Assembly (NCBI GenBank): GCA_020226215.1
Contig: CM035233.1
Span: 70,546,831-70,610,830, forward strand
Source of the DNA: Sindora glabra
Lineage: Eukaryota > Streptophyta > Magnoliopsida > Fabales > Fabaceae
DNA: 64,000 nt
Reading direction: 5' to 3'
A program made the position numbers and the translations under genes. This document shows, one piece after another, positions 1 to 12,713 of the stretch. The first letter of the stretch is position 1. The number at the start of each line of letters is the position of its first letter. The notes beneath the pieces were generated by a model. The model did not search any database and had not been told where the DNA came from. It worked only from the letters and a program-made list of their open reading frames with translations.

Positions 1-189
1 TATCATCTCTTTTGTGAGGACACAGTTTCTTGGTAAACCTAAAATATTCACATAAGGTTTCAACTTTTCTAATTTTTAGAAAAAAAATAAAACTGATGTG
101 TTGCATCTGTTTTCTGCTGGCAGTGAGACTTACTAGCATTTTTCCTCATTATTTGAGTAATTTGTCACTAGATTATTCATTGGTTTCAG

Positions 190-3100
190 GTTCTCAGCAG
201 AATTGGGTTGGAATGCCCTGACCTTGATACTCTCTGTATTAAAGATCAAACGTTAACGACTGAGAGTGAGTGTTCTTGAACATTAACTATTCCTTTTATT
301 TACAAATATTGTTACTAAAATATATGATTTTGATACCATCTTATCATTTCTTAAAAAATAGGTGTGGAAAAAATCACTGGCTGGGCTTTAAGTCATCATT
401 TTATGCATTTGTCCGAAGATTCAATCAAAGACTCTAAACTTGTGATATCTACTGGAAGGTTGTTCTGTCATTTTTTATGGATGTCATTATATTGTGTTGG
501 GCAATAGAGTATATTGAAGTAGTACAACTTTTGATCTTTTGTTGATACAATATTTGTTGTCTCCTTGTTGCAGCATTAAGTATGGACTGGACATTCTCCA
601 GGGCATTCAAAGTGAAAGCAAGAGCTTGAAAAAATCTTTGAAGGTAATTTTAGCTTACTGAGTCTTATTCTTTTCCCCCTCCTCTCTATGAATGTGATGT
701 CTACTTTACATTTTTCTGCCTTATCCTAGATCAGAATGAGGTATCAATATTCATGGGGCTTACCTTTGAATTTTTATGTTGAAGAGATCATTGATTTGAA
801 GGGGATGCAGCCTAGATTTTGTGGATAGATTTGTTATTGAAGTGGTGTGAATTGTATATTGATTTATGTTTGTTGACTCTGTTTTCAGGATGTGGTTACT
901 GAGAATGAATTTGAAAAAAAATTGCTTGCTGATGTTATTCCACCAAGTGATATTGGGGTCACATTTGATGATATTGGAGCTTTAGAAAATGTGAAGGACA
1001 CCTTGAAGGAATTGGTCATGCTTCCCCTTCAAAGGCCAGAGCTGTTTTGCAAAGGCCAATTGACTAAGGTGGGGAGCTTTCCAATTTTTAGTTGATTTGT
1101 GGGAACTGGTTTGGGATAGATTGTGTTATGCGTATGATTTTGATTGTAATTACTGTGTGTAGCCATGCAAAGGAATATTGCTTTTTGGGCCCCCTGGCAC
1201 AGGGAAAACAATGCTTGCAAAGGCTGTGGCAACTGAGGCTGGAGCAAATTTCATTAACATTTCCATGTCAAGCATTACTTCAAAGGTTCACAAATTGCTA
1301 TTTCCTGGGGCAATTGTATTCTTGTCTCTGTTCATTTGTGACACAGTCTGTTTTCTTGTGTTTATTACAGTGGTTTGGTGAAGGGGAGAAGTATGTCAAA
1401 GCTGTATTTTCTCTTGCCAGCAAAATTGCTCCGAGTGTCATTTTTGTTGATGAGGTTGGTGTAATGTGTCATTTTTGTCTTTTTGTGAAATATCCTCTCT
1501 CTTTTTTATTATTTACTTTGTGATGGATTTGGAGCCACTATGCATGTTCATAGTGGAAGGTATTTATCTTTGTTGGATTTATTTTGGGGTAAATTGCAGG
1601 TTGATAGTATGTTAGGAAGACGTGAAAATCCTGGTGAGCACGAGGCTATGCGTAAAATGAAAAATGAATTTATGGTGAATTGGGATGGTCTGCGCACAAA
1701 AGATAAAGAACGTATACTTGTTCTTGCTGCTACAAATAGGCCTTTTGACCTTGATGAGGCTGTTATTAGGAGGCTCCCCCGAAGGTAAACAGGACATCTC
1801 AAATTTGATTCTGCCATATTCTACCTTTTTTTTTTTTAACGGATTATTTTAGTCATGGTATTTTTTGTGCAATGTGCAGATTGATGGTTAATTTGCCAGA
1901 TGCTACAAACAGAGAAAAAATTCTCTCTGTCATTTTAGCAAAAGAGGAGTTGGCACCTGACGTTGATCTAGGAGCCGTAGCAAATATGACTGATGGATAT
2001 TCTGGGAGTGACCTTAAGGTTTTTGTTTTTTTTTTTTTCATCTTTTTTATTTATGTCAAGTTTTTTGCTGCTGGAAAAGGAAATATGTTTTTTCATATAA
2101 TGTTTCTGAATTTTTTTTTTATGATTTGATGCAGAATTTGTGTGTCACAGCAGCTCATTGTCCAATAAGAGAGATCCTGGAGAAGGAAAAGAAGGTTGGT
2201 TTGATGAAATTTTGGTATTTATGGTGTGTTTGGGAGCTAGGAGAGGAAGGGACTTGAGGAGGGAAAGACAATGAGAAAGAATGGAAGTTAATGAAAGGGA
2301 GGAAGATGGTTGGTTAAGAGAGGACTTCCCGTCCCTTTTTTTGGGTTTTTACCCCCCAAAATTGAGGGAACTAAAATAGTGAGTAGTGGAGGGTGTTGGA
2401 GGATTAGTTATAAACCTTCCATGTCTTCCCTTGTCAAAACTCCATTCGCTTCCCTTCCCTTCCATTCTTCTCCATCCAAACATAGCATTATAGTTTCTAT
2501 GTTAGTGTTCTTTATCTGCATGAATCTCTCTATGATTGCATTGAGGGATTGTGTTAAGTTCAATTACAGTAGTGACTTGGCGAATAAATTTTGCCGAACA
2601 CATTTCTTTCAAGGCATGACTGAATCATTTAAGGGGTAATGCAAGCTGTAGTGTTACATCACAAAAATCAAAGTGAAACTTAATGGACCCTCTGCTCATT
2701 CAATCCCTTTTTCCTTTTCCTGCTAAAATTTTTGCACTCATTATTTCTGTTGATAGAATTTGAACCCTGTGAAGTATGTTAAATAATCGACTAGCAATAA
2801 TTATTCTTTGACATTTGTAGCCTTTTATATATTGGCTTTCATTTCTTTGCTTCTTGTTTGCTATTTGTTTTGGTCTTTGCTGGGCCATTGTTTTACACAT
2901 AAATATTGTTTTAGTTGAATAATATTACACATAAAATTGTTTTGCTTGAGAAAAAGTAAGATCTTTTGGTATCATCACCTTGAGACCTTCAATTCTAAAC
3001 CTCTACTCCTTTTTTCTCAAATAAAGAAAGTTAGCTGTATAATTAATAATTTATGCATGTGGTTAGTGTATGATTGTTCCCTGTTTTACTGGACATGCAT

Positions 3101-4063
3101 CGTAGTTCAAGCACCATTGATCTCTTTTCTGCTTTTGCCTCATCTTTCAGGAGAGAAGTTTAGCATTGGCTGAGAACAGACCTTTACCTGCACTACGAAG
3201 CAGTGCTGATGTTCGTCCCTTAAAGATGGATGATTTTAAATATGCACATGAGCAGGTACATTACTTGTCAATATTTTGTTCATCGTCTCTTTTTAGATTG
3301 AGGCCAGGTGGACTAAGGCCTTTGTATCATTGGTGAATGAAAGATTTGAAAATGGTGGTTATTTTTCCAATGAAAAATCAATGTGTGATATTAGTGTATT
3401 GTTTCTGTGCTTTGTGACAATAAACTGCGGATCCAGAAAAGTCCTTCACTTTTGTTTTCAGCATTCAATGATTATGGGTGGTGTTTACTCAGGCACTTCA
3501 TATAATGTAATTGACGGAATTCTAAAACAATCTTAGGATCCATTTGTTTTATTGGTAAGCATCTTTCATAAAACAAAAAATTAAGGTCACATAAAATATT
3601 CTATTTGCTTAAGCTTACATGTGGTGTTGTATGATGGAGAACACAATCCATTATGAGTAGAAGTTGCATTCCCCCACTAGATGTGCATTATTTTGTTAAT
3701 CACTAGACATTTAGGTGAGTGAAACTTCTTTGTGATACAAGCAATAATTTTCATACGGAAGATATATTTCACAGAACAAACGGACGCTTAAGTTGCCACC
3801 AAGAATTCAAGTCAAACTCGTGATTTGAGAATGACAACAGTCTATATTTAAGCCCTGGCTTATGAAGTCAACCACAAGCCACTGTTTGAACAGGATCTAA
3901 TTATAGCTTTCAAGAGTGATGTATAACAGTTCCATCTACCTTTATGCAGGTGTGTGCAAGTGTGTCATCGGAGTCTACAAATATGAACGAGTTGCTCCAA
4001 TGGAACGACCTTTATGGAGAAGGCGGATCGAGAAAGATGAGATCTTTGAGCTATTTCATGTAG
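190..4063 (+). CDS. AAA-type ATPase, spastin/katanin-like, plant At1g02890/At4g02480 family (3' part, 5' end outside window)
   Basis: Eleven exons join in one frame: 190-265, 362-458, 574-643, 889-1068, 1163-1285, 1371-1454, 1600-1784, 1880-2018, 2135-2194, 3151-3255 and 3950-4063 (TAG stop). The 5' exons lie upstream of the window; bases 1-13, ending at a GTGAGG donor, may be the tail of the previous exon, but I cannot confirm this. The product has Walker A GPPGTGKT (exon 1163-1285), Walker B VIFVDE (1371-1454), a sensor-1-type LAATNRPFDLDEAVIRR (1600-1784) and a C-terminal helical region ending SLSYFM. This is a single C-terminal AAA domain of the meiotic/spastin-like clade, which in other organisms remodels protein complexes or membrane proteins using ATP. 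The long N-terminal part of the family is not visible here. The substrate in plants is not something the sequence shows. No frameshift or stop interrupts the joined exons. Confidence 0.93.
2224..2486. mobile_element. MITE-like insertion in AAA ATPase intron
   Basis: This unit of about 260 bp lies inside the 956-bp intron between exons 2135-2194 and 3151-3255. Its left end reads GTGTTTGGGAGCTAGGAGAG and its right end, reverse-complemented, reads GCTATGTTTGGATGGAGAAG, so the ends form an imperfect inverted repeat with purine-rich arms that can pair. No transposase is encoded. Target duplications are not clear, so the superfamily is unassigned and the exact ends may be off by several bases. Confidence 0.5.
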
Positions 4064-4563
4064 AGCGCTCTGTGTAGAGTTTCTTGCCTAGGCTATTCTT
4101 CTATCACCCGAATGGTGTTGTTAACAAGGTTGGTGACCGATGGATATGAGAAAAGATACCATTGTCGGCCTGCCTCCCCGCCCCACCTCGCCTGAATCCC
4201 CATCCCAGTTGTATCATATTTATAGGTTCTTCTTTTTCCCTCCTCCCTCTTCATCCTCTCAATTTTTCTATCTCGGTATAAATGTTTTAACTGTTTCCCT
4301 TTCTTTCTCTCCATCTATCAATACCTTCCTTCTATGCCTTCCCTGGCTTCTGTGGGGTTGCCCTGCTTTGGGCTTTCTGCTTGTACATACCCAGTTTTCA
4401 CCAAGCAATAATAATTGTTAATTGTTATTTTTGCTGATTTCTCAAATGAATCATGTTTCGTGGCTATTATTATCACATAATTTGCCGTGTAAGCGAAGCT
4501 TATCTGCTAAGAATCTGCTGCTTGTATGGAAGAAGCAATAAACCTGTTTTTTAACTAATGAAA
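4064..4563 (+). other. 3' UTR and probable poly(A) region of the AAA ATPase gene
   Basis: Pyrimidine-rich untranslated sequence follows the TAG stop. A canonical AATAAA lies at 4537-4542, followed by a T-rich stretch, and is a plausible near-upstream polyadenylation element. The true cleavage site cannot be read from sequence alone. Confidence 0.5.
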
Positions 4564-7500
4564 TGATATTTTGATAATTCGATTTAGTCATAGGAAGCGT
4601 GTGTAGTAGTTTTCTCCGCTATTGTGCTGGCGGTGACCGCCTATGGAACTTGTGCACTGCACTAATATAGATACTGTTTGTGAGTTGAAGTGCATCTATT
4701 CTTCAAAGATGATGGCATTTGCCTCGCGAGCTTTAAGGGTGAACATAATGAGGATCGTATAGATATTCTCTGTATAAACAAATATAATTATCATTTAAAG
4801 TTCGAAGATTACTGTCCACTGTATTAGTTTTCTGTTTGTAATTAATAGATAATCTTGCTAGTTCCCCCTCTCCCCAAAACGAACGAAGTTGATATGAATC
4901 CTAACTAATGAACAAAAGCAAATTATGTTTCTTAAATAATTTTGTTCTTCATTTACCAGATTCAATAAAGATTCTTTTGCGTGAGTTTAGAAGGATTAGG
5001 TATTTCTAGTATAATCCACTACCTCTGGTATTATGGGAAAAGGGGCAAATTATGTTGTGGAATTCTAAGAGTAGCCTCCGTGATCGATATGATAATATAT
5101 AGAAAGAGAAGATTGAGTAGAACTCTCATTGTTGGTGTTCTTTTTATCTAAAGATTGTGGCAGAAAGATTGGCGATTTTGAGAATTTGAAAGGAAAAATT
5201 TGAGTATATAGATTTACGAAGGGAAGATAGAATTGACGAGTAATATTGAGCATAATAGTCATCTATTATTTATTGCATATAGCCGAGATGATTTGTTTTA
5301 TGTTAAGTGATTGAGTGCGCTTCTCTTATTAGCAATAAAACTATGGTTTAGTGAAAGAGGCACCCTGTCAACATGTTAGGCAAGCATGGACTGCTACGCA
5401 TGAGATAAGGAGTTCATTTAGATGAGATCGATTGACTAGAGTCAAAATTTCAGAAAAAAGGGAAAAAAACAAATGAGTGAGTCTGCAATTAAGAGGAGAG
5501 GAGAACTTTGTGGTGCACATTTGGGCCAAGGAGTCAGCGTAATCTCACGAGATAATGGCTATGTGAGTATATTATGTTGATTTTAGAAGGTTGGACAGTT
5601 TTAAGGTTACTCTAGATACATATATCATTGGAACTGGAATTAAACACAAGATTTATAATAATTTAGTAATAAGATCAAATTGGAATGGTTACATTGTTAC
5701 ATTTTGAATGAATAAAACACAACGAAAAATTAAAAATTTTCATAACTATCCATGAATCCATGCAAAAAAATAAAAATAAAAATTAAAAAATTTAGGATTC
5801 ATTACAAATGTTGATACAAATCACTTATGCTTCTAATGGATACAAATGTCCTAATGATGAACATTTGAACTGTATCTGATCACCTAACTTGAATGATTTG
5901 ATTACAAATAAGACTAATCATGATCACCAGATTGATTGATTTGATCACAAACAAGACTAATCATGATAACCAGATTGATGAATCACAAACATTGTCAAGA
6001 GGTCAATGTCTCTATGGTATTCATATAAGTAGTAAAAAATTTTGACCAAATTGGATGGAGTTACTTTCTATTCAAATGCAATGCTAGCTACCACTTTTCT
6101 AGTTTTGGGATCTCTATTTAAAAGAATCACACAATCAATCCTTCGATTTTGCCTATCTAATAGGAGAAAGTAAGGTTTCTCAATATTAGCCAAATTTTAT
6201 TCTAACTAATTGATTTTTATCTCATAAATAAAATTTTAACCACAATCTCTAGCTAGAATTATCTTAAAAGAAAATATAATTGAGCTTTAATTATTGACTA
6301 GTCCCAATAATGATTTTAGTCAATAAATAGCCTATTTTTAATGTTGGCTAAGTAAAGGCTAATCATATTATATTGCTACTTAGTAAAACCTAATCATATT
6401 AGAACTATCCTGATTAGAAGCTCCCTTCTGACTAAGAATTCTTAATTACATTATGATACATGATATTTGACTTATTCTTTGTGTACAAATTTATAGGTTC
6501 TCATTATATTGATAGTGATTCCAAAATCCTATTTTAATATTATAGATAGGATTGGTATGTAGCAATACATCATTACTACTTATATTATTTAGTCTTATCT
6601 ATCTAGATATCTAGATCGAACTCGAGGTATGAAATGTGTCATTTTCTTTATAATTCAATTTATTTATTTCTTAATTATTGAGTTAACTAACTTAAAACAA
6701 ATGAATCAATATTGTATATCGATTCATCTAAGTATGACCATATATTTCATAGTTTCACTCAATTAAGAAGATTGTAGATATCACTCCTTTAATATAAAAG
6801 GGACAAAATCACATCTAGGTTATTCATATTCATTTGAATGATTCATTGTATATCCATTCACCATCTTTTAGGTCAATATTATTATAGGGGACATTAGACA
6901 ATATCAAAATATACGACTTCTCATGTAAAGAACTATAATAATTTCAAGTTAAAAAATCACATATATTATTGTTAATATAAAAATTGCTTATGATACTCAT
7001 ATAATAATCCATATAGTAGTCTTATGGTAGGTTTATTCAATACATTTATTTTCTAATGTGTACTATATGTTGACTTGATATTTCATATTCATGACCATTA
7101 TTATCTACCAACATACATATCAATCTTGACATATTATTGCCTTTTCAATTTATAATAACACTCGACTAGAGATATTTAAAAATAATATTAACTATTTTAG
7201 AGACAATTACTATATTTACTTATATTACACAAATTTAAAATTAAATACAATGATTGAAATATCTTTATAAAGAAAACTTTATACAACATATACTAAAGTA
7301 ATTGTCCTATGATTAGACTTTAAAGCATATACTAGTAGATATATCACCTAAGGAGAAATGGTTAGTATATCCATGGTTAGGCGATAAAATGTAGGGAAAA
7401 TGAAAAGGGTTGTTAGCATGACTTATGTGTAAAGTTTTTAACAAAACTAAGCAACCTGTTAACTTAATAAAAGGGACATTAGAAACTAAGTAAGCACGTT

Positions 7501-9274
7501 GATTTTATATTTAATGCATTATTAGAATGATAGTTTTCTTTTTAAAGATAATCTTCAAATATATTTTTGCTTATTTAGAAAGTCAATATAATTAGTGAAG
7601 AGAATTAAATATAAGGTCAAGATAAATGTTAGAAGATAAAGAGAACTTATTACATTGAGAGAGTCCCAATAAAATGGGTGAAACATAGTTAAACAAAGAT
7701 AGGGTCACTATATCTTGTAGAGATTTTTGAAAAGAATACTATGCTCATATTACAATGACATAAGGAAATTTCAGTTAGATCACAAGGACTTTACACCTTA
7801 AGTTTTACAGACAAAAGCAAAAAGGAGGCATAAAGGTAGTTTTTAAACAATTGGTATGTGAATAAAAGAGCTTCAAACCTCAAAAGCATGAAGGTTAGAT
7901 AAAGAGTAAAAGCAATAAGATATGAAATTTTATCGATTATAGATAACTTAAGGTAGTTAAGTAAAGCTAGCATAGTTATTTTATCTAAAACATAGAAGAT
8001 AATAAAAGTCCTATTAGACGAAATGGTGTTATCATATGAGTGCATAATTTTCTTACATTTGTAAAGAAAGCCAAAAAGTAATACGAGAACCATGGATAAT
8101 AAGTTAAGTAAAGTGAGAAAATTGAGTGGCTTATGTGAGAACCTGGTAGGATATGAACATAGTAATAAACATGAGCTTAACGTCCAAAGCCAATTCATTA
8201 GGTGTAGATATATTATAGACTAGTTGCAAGTGTAGAGCTAAGAAATTCTACTTTCAACATTCTAATCAAATGAATGGTATAAAATTGTAATACATAGGTC
8301 TTAAATCCTTTTATCTCGATAGTTAGATGTTAGCTTTCAAAGATATCCTTTAAGTTTAAGGGCTTGGAAAATTTAAATGAATAGAGTTAGATAGAATCAC
8401 CCCACTAAAAGTACCATGAATTAGGAAAAAAGAACTTTTAGGATCTAAACTAAGTCTGTATGATAAGAGTTATCCTTGAACTCAAAACCCTATCAAGTGG
8501 GACTATAAGTTCTTAAATTACATTTTTAGACTACAAATTCATAGCAAGTTTAGTGAGGAATGATTTAAAAGAATGAATGAATAGTCTTACCATAATTTGC
8601 AATCATTATAAGGGTGTTTTATTCATTTTTGGACACATTCATTTTATAAAGTGTTTGAAAGTAAATCCATTTAAAATGAAATTACTAAAATTATATTATG
8701 GTTTCACAATATGTTTAGAAAATGATTTTGTGTCATTAAAGTAATTATAAGTATTTTTTAGTGATATCCTCATAAGACCTTTATAATTATAGTTGGATTA
8801 GGTTTTGGAAACATTTTATATGATTTGTAGTTTGAAAAAACTCATTTTTGAAAAATTAGCTTATGTAACTTAAAGATTTGAAAATGTTTGTGCTTGATAA
8901 CTATTGTTTATATTGAGTTATGAAAACGAATTAATGTTTTATGATAATGTTTAAGCCAAATTAATATACCTTTGATGTGTGTATGTCCTTGTTGGAGGAT
9001 GAAATTAGATTGTGACTAGAAAAGTGTGGATAAATTGACATATTATGTGAGTTACAAAGTGAGTAGAACTCAATGGTGCTAGTAAGATGTGATATACAAA
9101 TTATACCAAAACTTAAGTATATATGATTCATGATAGATGCATTTCAATATTCATAAATTGTAATGAGAACTTATGATGGTTGAACAAGTTGAGATGGGGG
9201 ATATTTTGTCGAGAATGAGTCCTTGAAAGTTCTTTAAACTTGATTATACTTGGGGTTTGTATTGTATGGCCAAT
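4564..9274. other. Gene-free AT-rich intergenic DNA
   Basis: I see no exon chain, RNA gene or recognisable protein here. The longest open frame (135 codons, minus strand, 7791-8198) is rich in Leu/Ile/Phe and resembles no family I recognise; its composition is what AT-rich noncoding DNA gives. One short tandem repeat at 5894-5979 is listed separately. The stretch 7300-9270 is slightly less AT-rich and could be a decayed repeat adjoining the retroelement nest. Confidence 0.6.
5894..5979. repeat. Tandem duplication, two 43-bp copies
   Basis: The copies are 5894-5936 and 5937-5979. Each carries the core AAGACTAATCATGAT and ends CAGATTGAT, and they differ at about three positions. They are directly adjacent. 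No function is apparent. Confidence 0.85.
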
Positions 9275-10248
9275 TGTCATGAGTCAGTAGTTCTTTAGTT
9301 GAAATTATATGGCACATGCTTGCCATTTTTAGAGAACACACTAACCTTCCTTTTAAAACCGACTCATGGCATGTTTAATAAAGATGATTGAACTCATAAG
9401 TCTATAAGTCCATAAGCCATAATCGAATGTCATCAAAGCATTTGTGTATATCAATCCATGAAATTACCTCACATATGAAGTTTTCGAGCATAATGGACCG
9501 AAAGGGACAATTAAATAGGAAAAAGGATACTTCATTCACTTAATATATGTCTTATTCCATAACTTTGAATGTATAGGACATGACTACAAGCTAACATACC
9601 CGAGTCTCTAACTCTGTGCTTAGGTACCCCACCAGCTCTTCCAATACCCCACCTCTTTAAAAAAGCTTTCTTGATAGGAGTTGATATACTTTTTTTAAAT
9701 TATCATAAACCCTTTTCTTAAAGTTTCGAATGTCTATTTTGTATCGAAACAAATTGAAATAAAGATAAAAATATGAGGATTACAGATATAGGCTTATTAA
9801 GCTCCTTTAAAATTTTGAATCATGCCAAAATTACTAAAATATCTCTAAACTTAGGAAAATCAAGAAAAATAGTACATAAACAAGATTGATCCTAAATTAC
9901 TAAAATATCCCAGATTGATCCTGACAAAAGTTGATACATTTTTTTAAATTATCATAAGTCATTTTCTTAATACTCTAAGTGTCCATTTCATACTAAAATA
10001 TATTGACATGAAGATAAAAATGTGAGAATCACGAATACAGGTTTAGCAAACTCTTCCAAAATTTTAAATCATACTAAAATTATTAAAATATCCTTAAATT
10101 TAAAAAAATTGAGAAAAATAATACATGAACTAGATTGATCCTAAATTTTAGCCTTAGGTTTTCCATAACATACTGGATTTTTTCATCAAGTCTCATCCAA
10201 ATCTAGGTATGTTTTCCTATCATACTATCACAACTGCTAACTTATGAT
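9275..10248 (-). repeat. Left LTR (3' LTR) of the outer element, with internal duplication
   Basis: It starts on the plus strand at TGTCATGAGT and ends next to the pyrimidine tract at 10249. It is homologous to 19920-21074. It carries an internal tandem duplication of about 250 bp (9680-9929 and 9930-about 10180), each copy beginning GTTGATA followed by a T-run and TTAAATTATCATAA. The right LTR has only one such unit. Confidence 0.75.
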
Positions 10249-10263
10249 ATTCTCTTCCCTTTA
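10249..10263 (-). other. Polypurine tract of the outer element
   Basis: Plus-strand TTCTCTTCCCTTTAA-type sequence abuts the inner edge of the left LTR. On the minus strand it is the purine run expected beside a 3' LTR as plus-strand DNA primer. Confidence 0.55.
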
Positions 10264-12227
10264 AATGCTAATGTCTTCATTGATGCTTTAATTTGATATA
10301 GCTCCATGAAGAATTTACGTACTCTCTTAAAATTTCATGTTGATCTTTAACCTACTATTTTGAGTTTCTACCTTAACCGCTCGTGCCTATCTCTTTAAGC
10401 ACTTTAAAAGTTCCTTTATCTCGAATTTAGGCTGTGGTCTTTGTAATATCAATATTTTCTTAACCAAATATATCCTTTATAAATTTCTCAAAGAAGTATC
10501 TCTGTAGTCTCCTTTCAAAGTGTCCTAACACTTTCTAATATTACTTTCCTACTAAATCTCCTAAACTTATTGCCTTCGTAACTTGTTTGATGGAGACAAG
10601 ACTTACGCTTAATCTGTGCATAGGCCTTATAGCTTTGCTCCTAAGTCTATTTGTTTGTTTTCAATTAATTCACAACACTTCACAATGTCACTTTTATACT
10701 TGATTGGATCCTCTAATCCTCTTAGAATCGATATCTTTTGGCATCAGCCACCATAGCCTATGTAAAATTAATACTCTTCAGCATCATAGTCCTTATGACG
10801 TTTCTGTTATGCATCTTCCAATGACTTCTTTTGAGTGTATCTTTTAATAGCTCCCTTATTTCAACATCTTGAAAGGGATTGAGCATAGAGTATTTCCACT
10901 CTAGCTCGAGTTTCACTTTACTTGTGCATGAACAAATATGAACTTATGGTCATTATTATAAAGTTTTTCAATTATGCAAGTATGTAATACTAGTTTGCTA
11001 CCACTCTTTCGAGTCATTATTCCTTCTCTGCAAAGTAACTATGTAGCCTAACTCACTGCATTGAATAATTATGTGTAAAGATTGCATCCATTTTATCTAA
11101 CCTACAGATTGTGCATATAGCAATCAATTCTTCCGAATCTTTGCTTAGCCCTCTAGTTATGCTTCACTAAGCAATACAAATGATCATTCTAGATTGCCTT
11201 AACATAATTAATTTGCTTATGCTTTTCAATTATGGCCATATATTTTGCATAACTAAAAGTTTCACCTTTTGGCTTTACTAATCCTTTAAGAAAAACTCAA
11301 GCCCTCTGCAAGATTAAGACTTTTTCTATTGTATTGGTCATCAATTCACTTATTCCTCTAGATGATACTTCTCTAAAAAGTAATTATGTAGCCTAACTCA
11401 CTACATTGAAGAATTATGTGTAAAGATTGTGTGCACTTTATCTAACCCGCATATTGTACATATAGTAATCGATTTTTCTAAATCTTTGCTTAGCCCTTTA
11501 GCTATGCTTCCTTAAGCAGTACAAATGATCACTCTAAATTGTCTTAACATGATTTTGGACTACTCTTACGAGAGCGATTTGTTTATGCTTTTCAATTGTG
11601 GTCATATATTTCTGCATAACTAAAAGCTTCACTTTTTGGCTTTACTAATCCTTTAAGAAAACGTCAAGCCTTCTGCAATATTAAGACTTTTTCTATTATA
11701 TTGGTCATTAATTCATTGATCCTTCCAAATGATGGTTTGCATTTCTCCATACTATTATTATGAATGAGTGCATAACCAACGTTTCATACATACAAGTAAG
11801 ATGGCTTTCTATTGTGGCTATTCTAAATGATTTTGGACTACTCTTATAGGAGCGATTTGTTTATGCTTTTCAATTGTGGCCATATATTTCTTCATAACTA
11901 AAAGCTTCACCTTTTGGCTTTACTAATCCTTTAAGAAAAAGTCAAGTCATCTACAAGATTAAGACTTTTCTACTATATTGGTCATTAATTCATTTATCCT
12001 TCTAAATGAAAGTTTGCATTTCTCCATACCATTATTATGAATGAGTGCATAACTAAAGTCCTATACATACAAGTAAGATAGCCTTTTAGCATCAATGCTT
12101 ATGCCTGATACACCAATCTATAATCATTCGAATGCATCATTCTCTTGCACATTGGCTTTTTAGGCCAATCTAATATGTTGCACCATTTGGTTAAGTTTTT
12201 AGCAATAATTCCTTTATGTTTGAGAAT
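10264..12227 (-). other. Interior of the outer retroelement, no recognisable coding domain
   Basis: This segment lies between the left LTR and the nested Ty3/gypsy insertion. I found no gag, protease, reverse transcriptase or integrase motif on either strand, and every frame is broken by stops. Its right half (11033-12080) is a triplicated repeat. It may be a LARD-type noncoding interior or eroded beyond recognition. Confidence 0.55.
11033..12080. repeat. Three diverged tandem copies of a ~350-bp unit
   Basis: Copies lie at about 11033-11366, 11376-11815 and 11830-12080, the last shorter at its left side. All share CTTTTGGCTTTACTAATCC (second copy CTTTTTGGC...), TATGCTTTTCAATT and ATTAAGACTTTT. 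Copies two and three also share GATTTTGGACTACTCTTA and GAATGAGTGCATAAC. Divergence between copies is visible but moderate. Confidence 0.85.
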
Positions 12228-12232
12228 GATTG

Positions 12233-12655
12233 TGTTAGCAGATCTCCAATAAATGAGGTTTGTGTTATGAGGAATAGGAGGGAAAGAGACATAAAAGAAT
12301 AACAGACTTAACAGTAGCTATAACTGAATGAATAATAGCTATAACTAAATAATAGAAATAATGGATAGCAATTGCAACTAAACTAACAGAATTCAATTAC
12401 TATTAGAGCAATAGAATTAGGTAAAATAAAAGAAGAAAGGCACCGGAATTAGAGAAAATAAAGAAAAAGAGAGGAAAAAAGAGAAGGGAGAGGTCCAGAT
12501 CTTTGAAATACCTAAAGTGTGACAACAACCCATTGAGCTGCCTTCCCGAGTAGTAAACTTATTATTGGTTGGGGATTACTGCTTGGGGGACTTTTCTTTG
12601 TAATAAAAATTCTATCTTTTTCAATTTTTCTTCTAAAATTCTAATCAGACTAACA
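12233..12655 (+). repeat. 5' LTR of the Ty3/gypsy element
   Basis: This 423-bp LTR starts TG and ends CA (ACTAACA). Its right part, from about 12388, aligns with 19555-19814 through shared stretches such as GAGAAGGGAGAGGTCCAGAT, and both copies share TTCTTCTAAAATTCT. The target duplication GATTG lies immediately before it. Confidence 0.88.
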
Positions 12656-12657
12656 AC

Positions 12658-12669
12658 TAGTATCAAAAC
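12658..12669 (+). other. Primer-binding site (initiator tRNA-Met type)
   Basis: TAGTATCAAAAC lies two bases after the 5' LTR and matches the common plant primer site TGGTATCAGAGC at 9 of 12 positions. Position and sequence both fit minus-strand DNA priming by tRNA-Met. Confidence 0.75.
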
Positions 12670-12713
12670 TCCCACGATCTTAGGAGTAAAGGATAGATTC
12701 TTGAAAGTTTTTC

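Noticed and set aside
1..13. Tail of an upstream AAA ATPase exon
   Set aside because: A GTGAGG donor follows and the frame would fit, but 13 bases are too few to confirm, so it was left out of the CDS.
7791..8198. 135-codon minus-strand frame
   Set aside because: Hydrophobic, AT-driven composition, no known family, no supporting splice or promoter signals.
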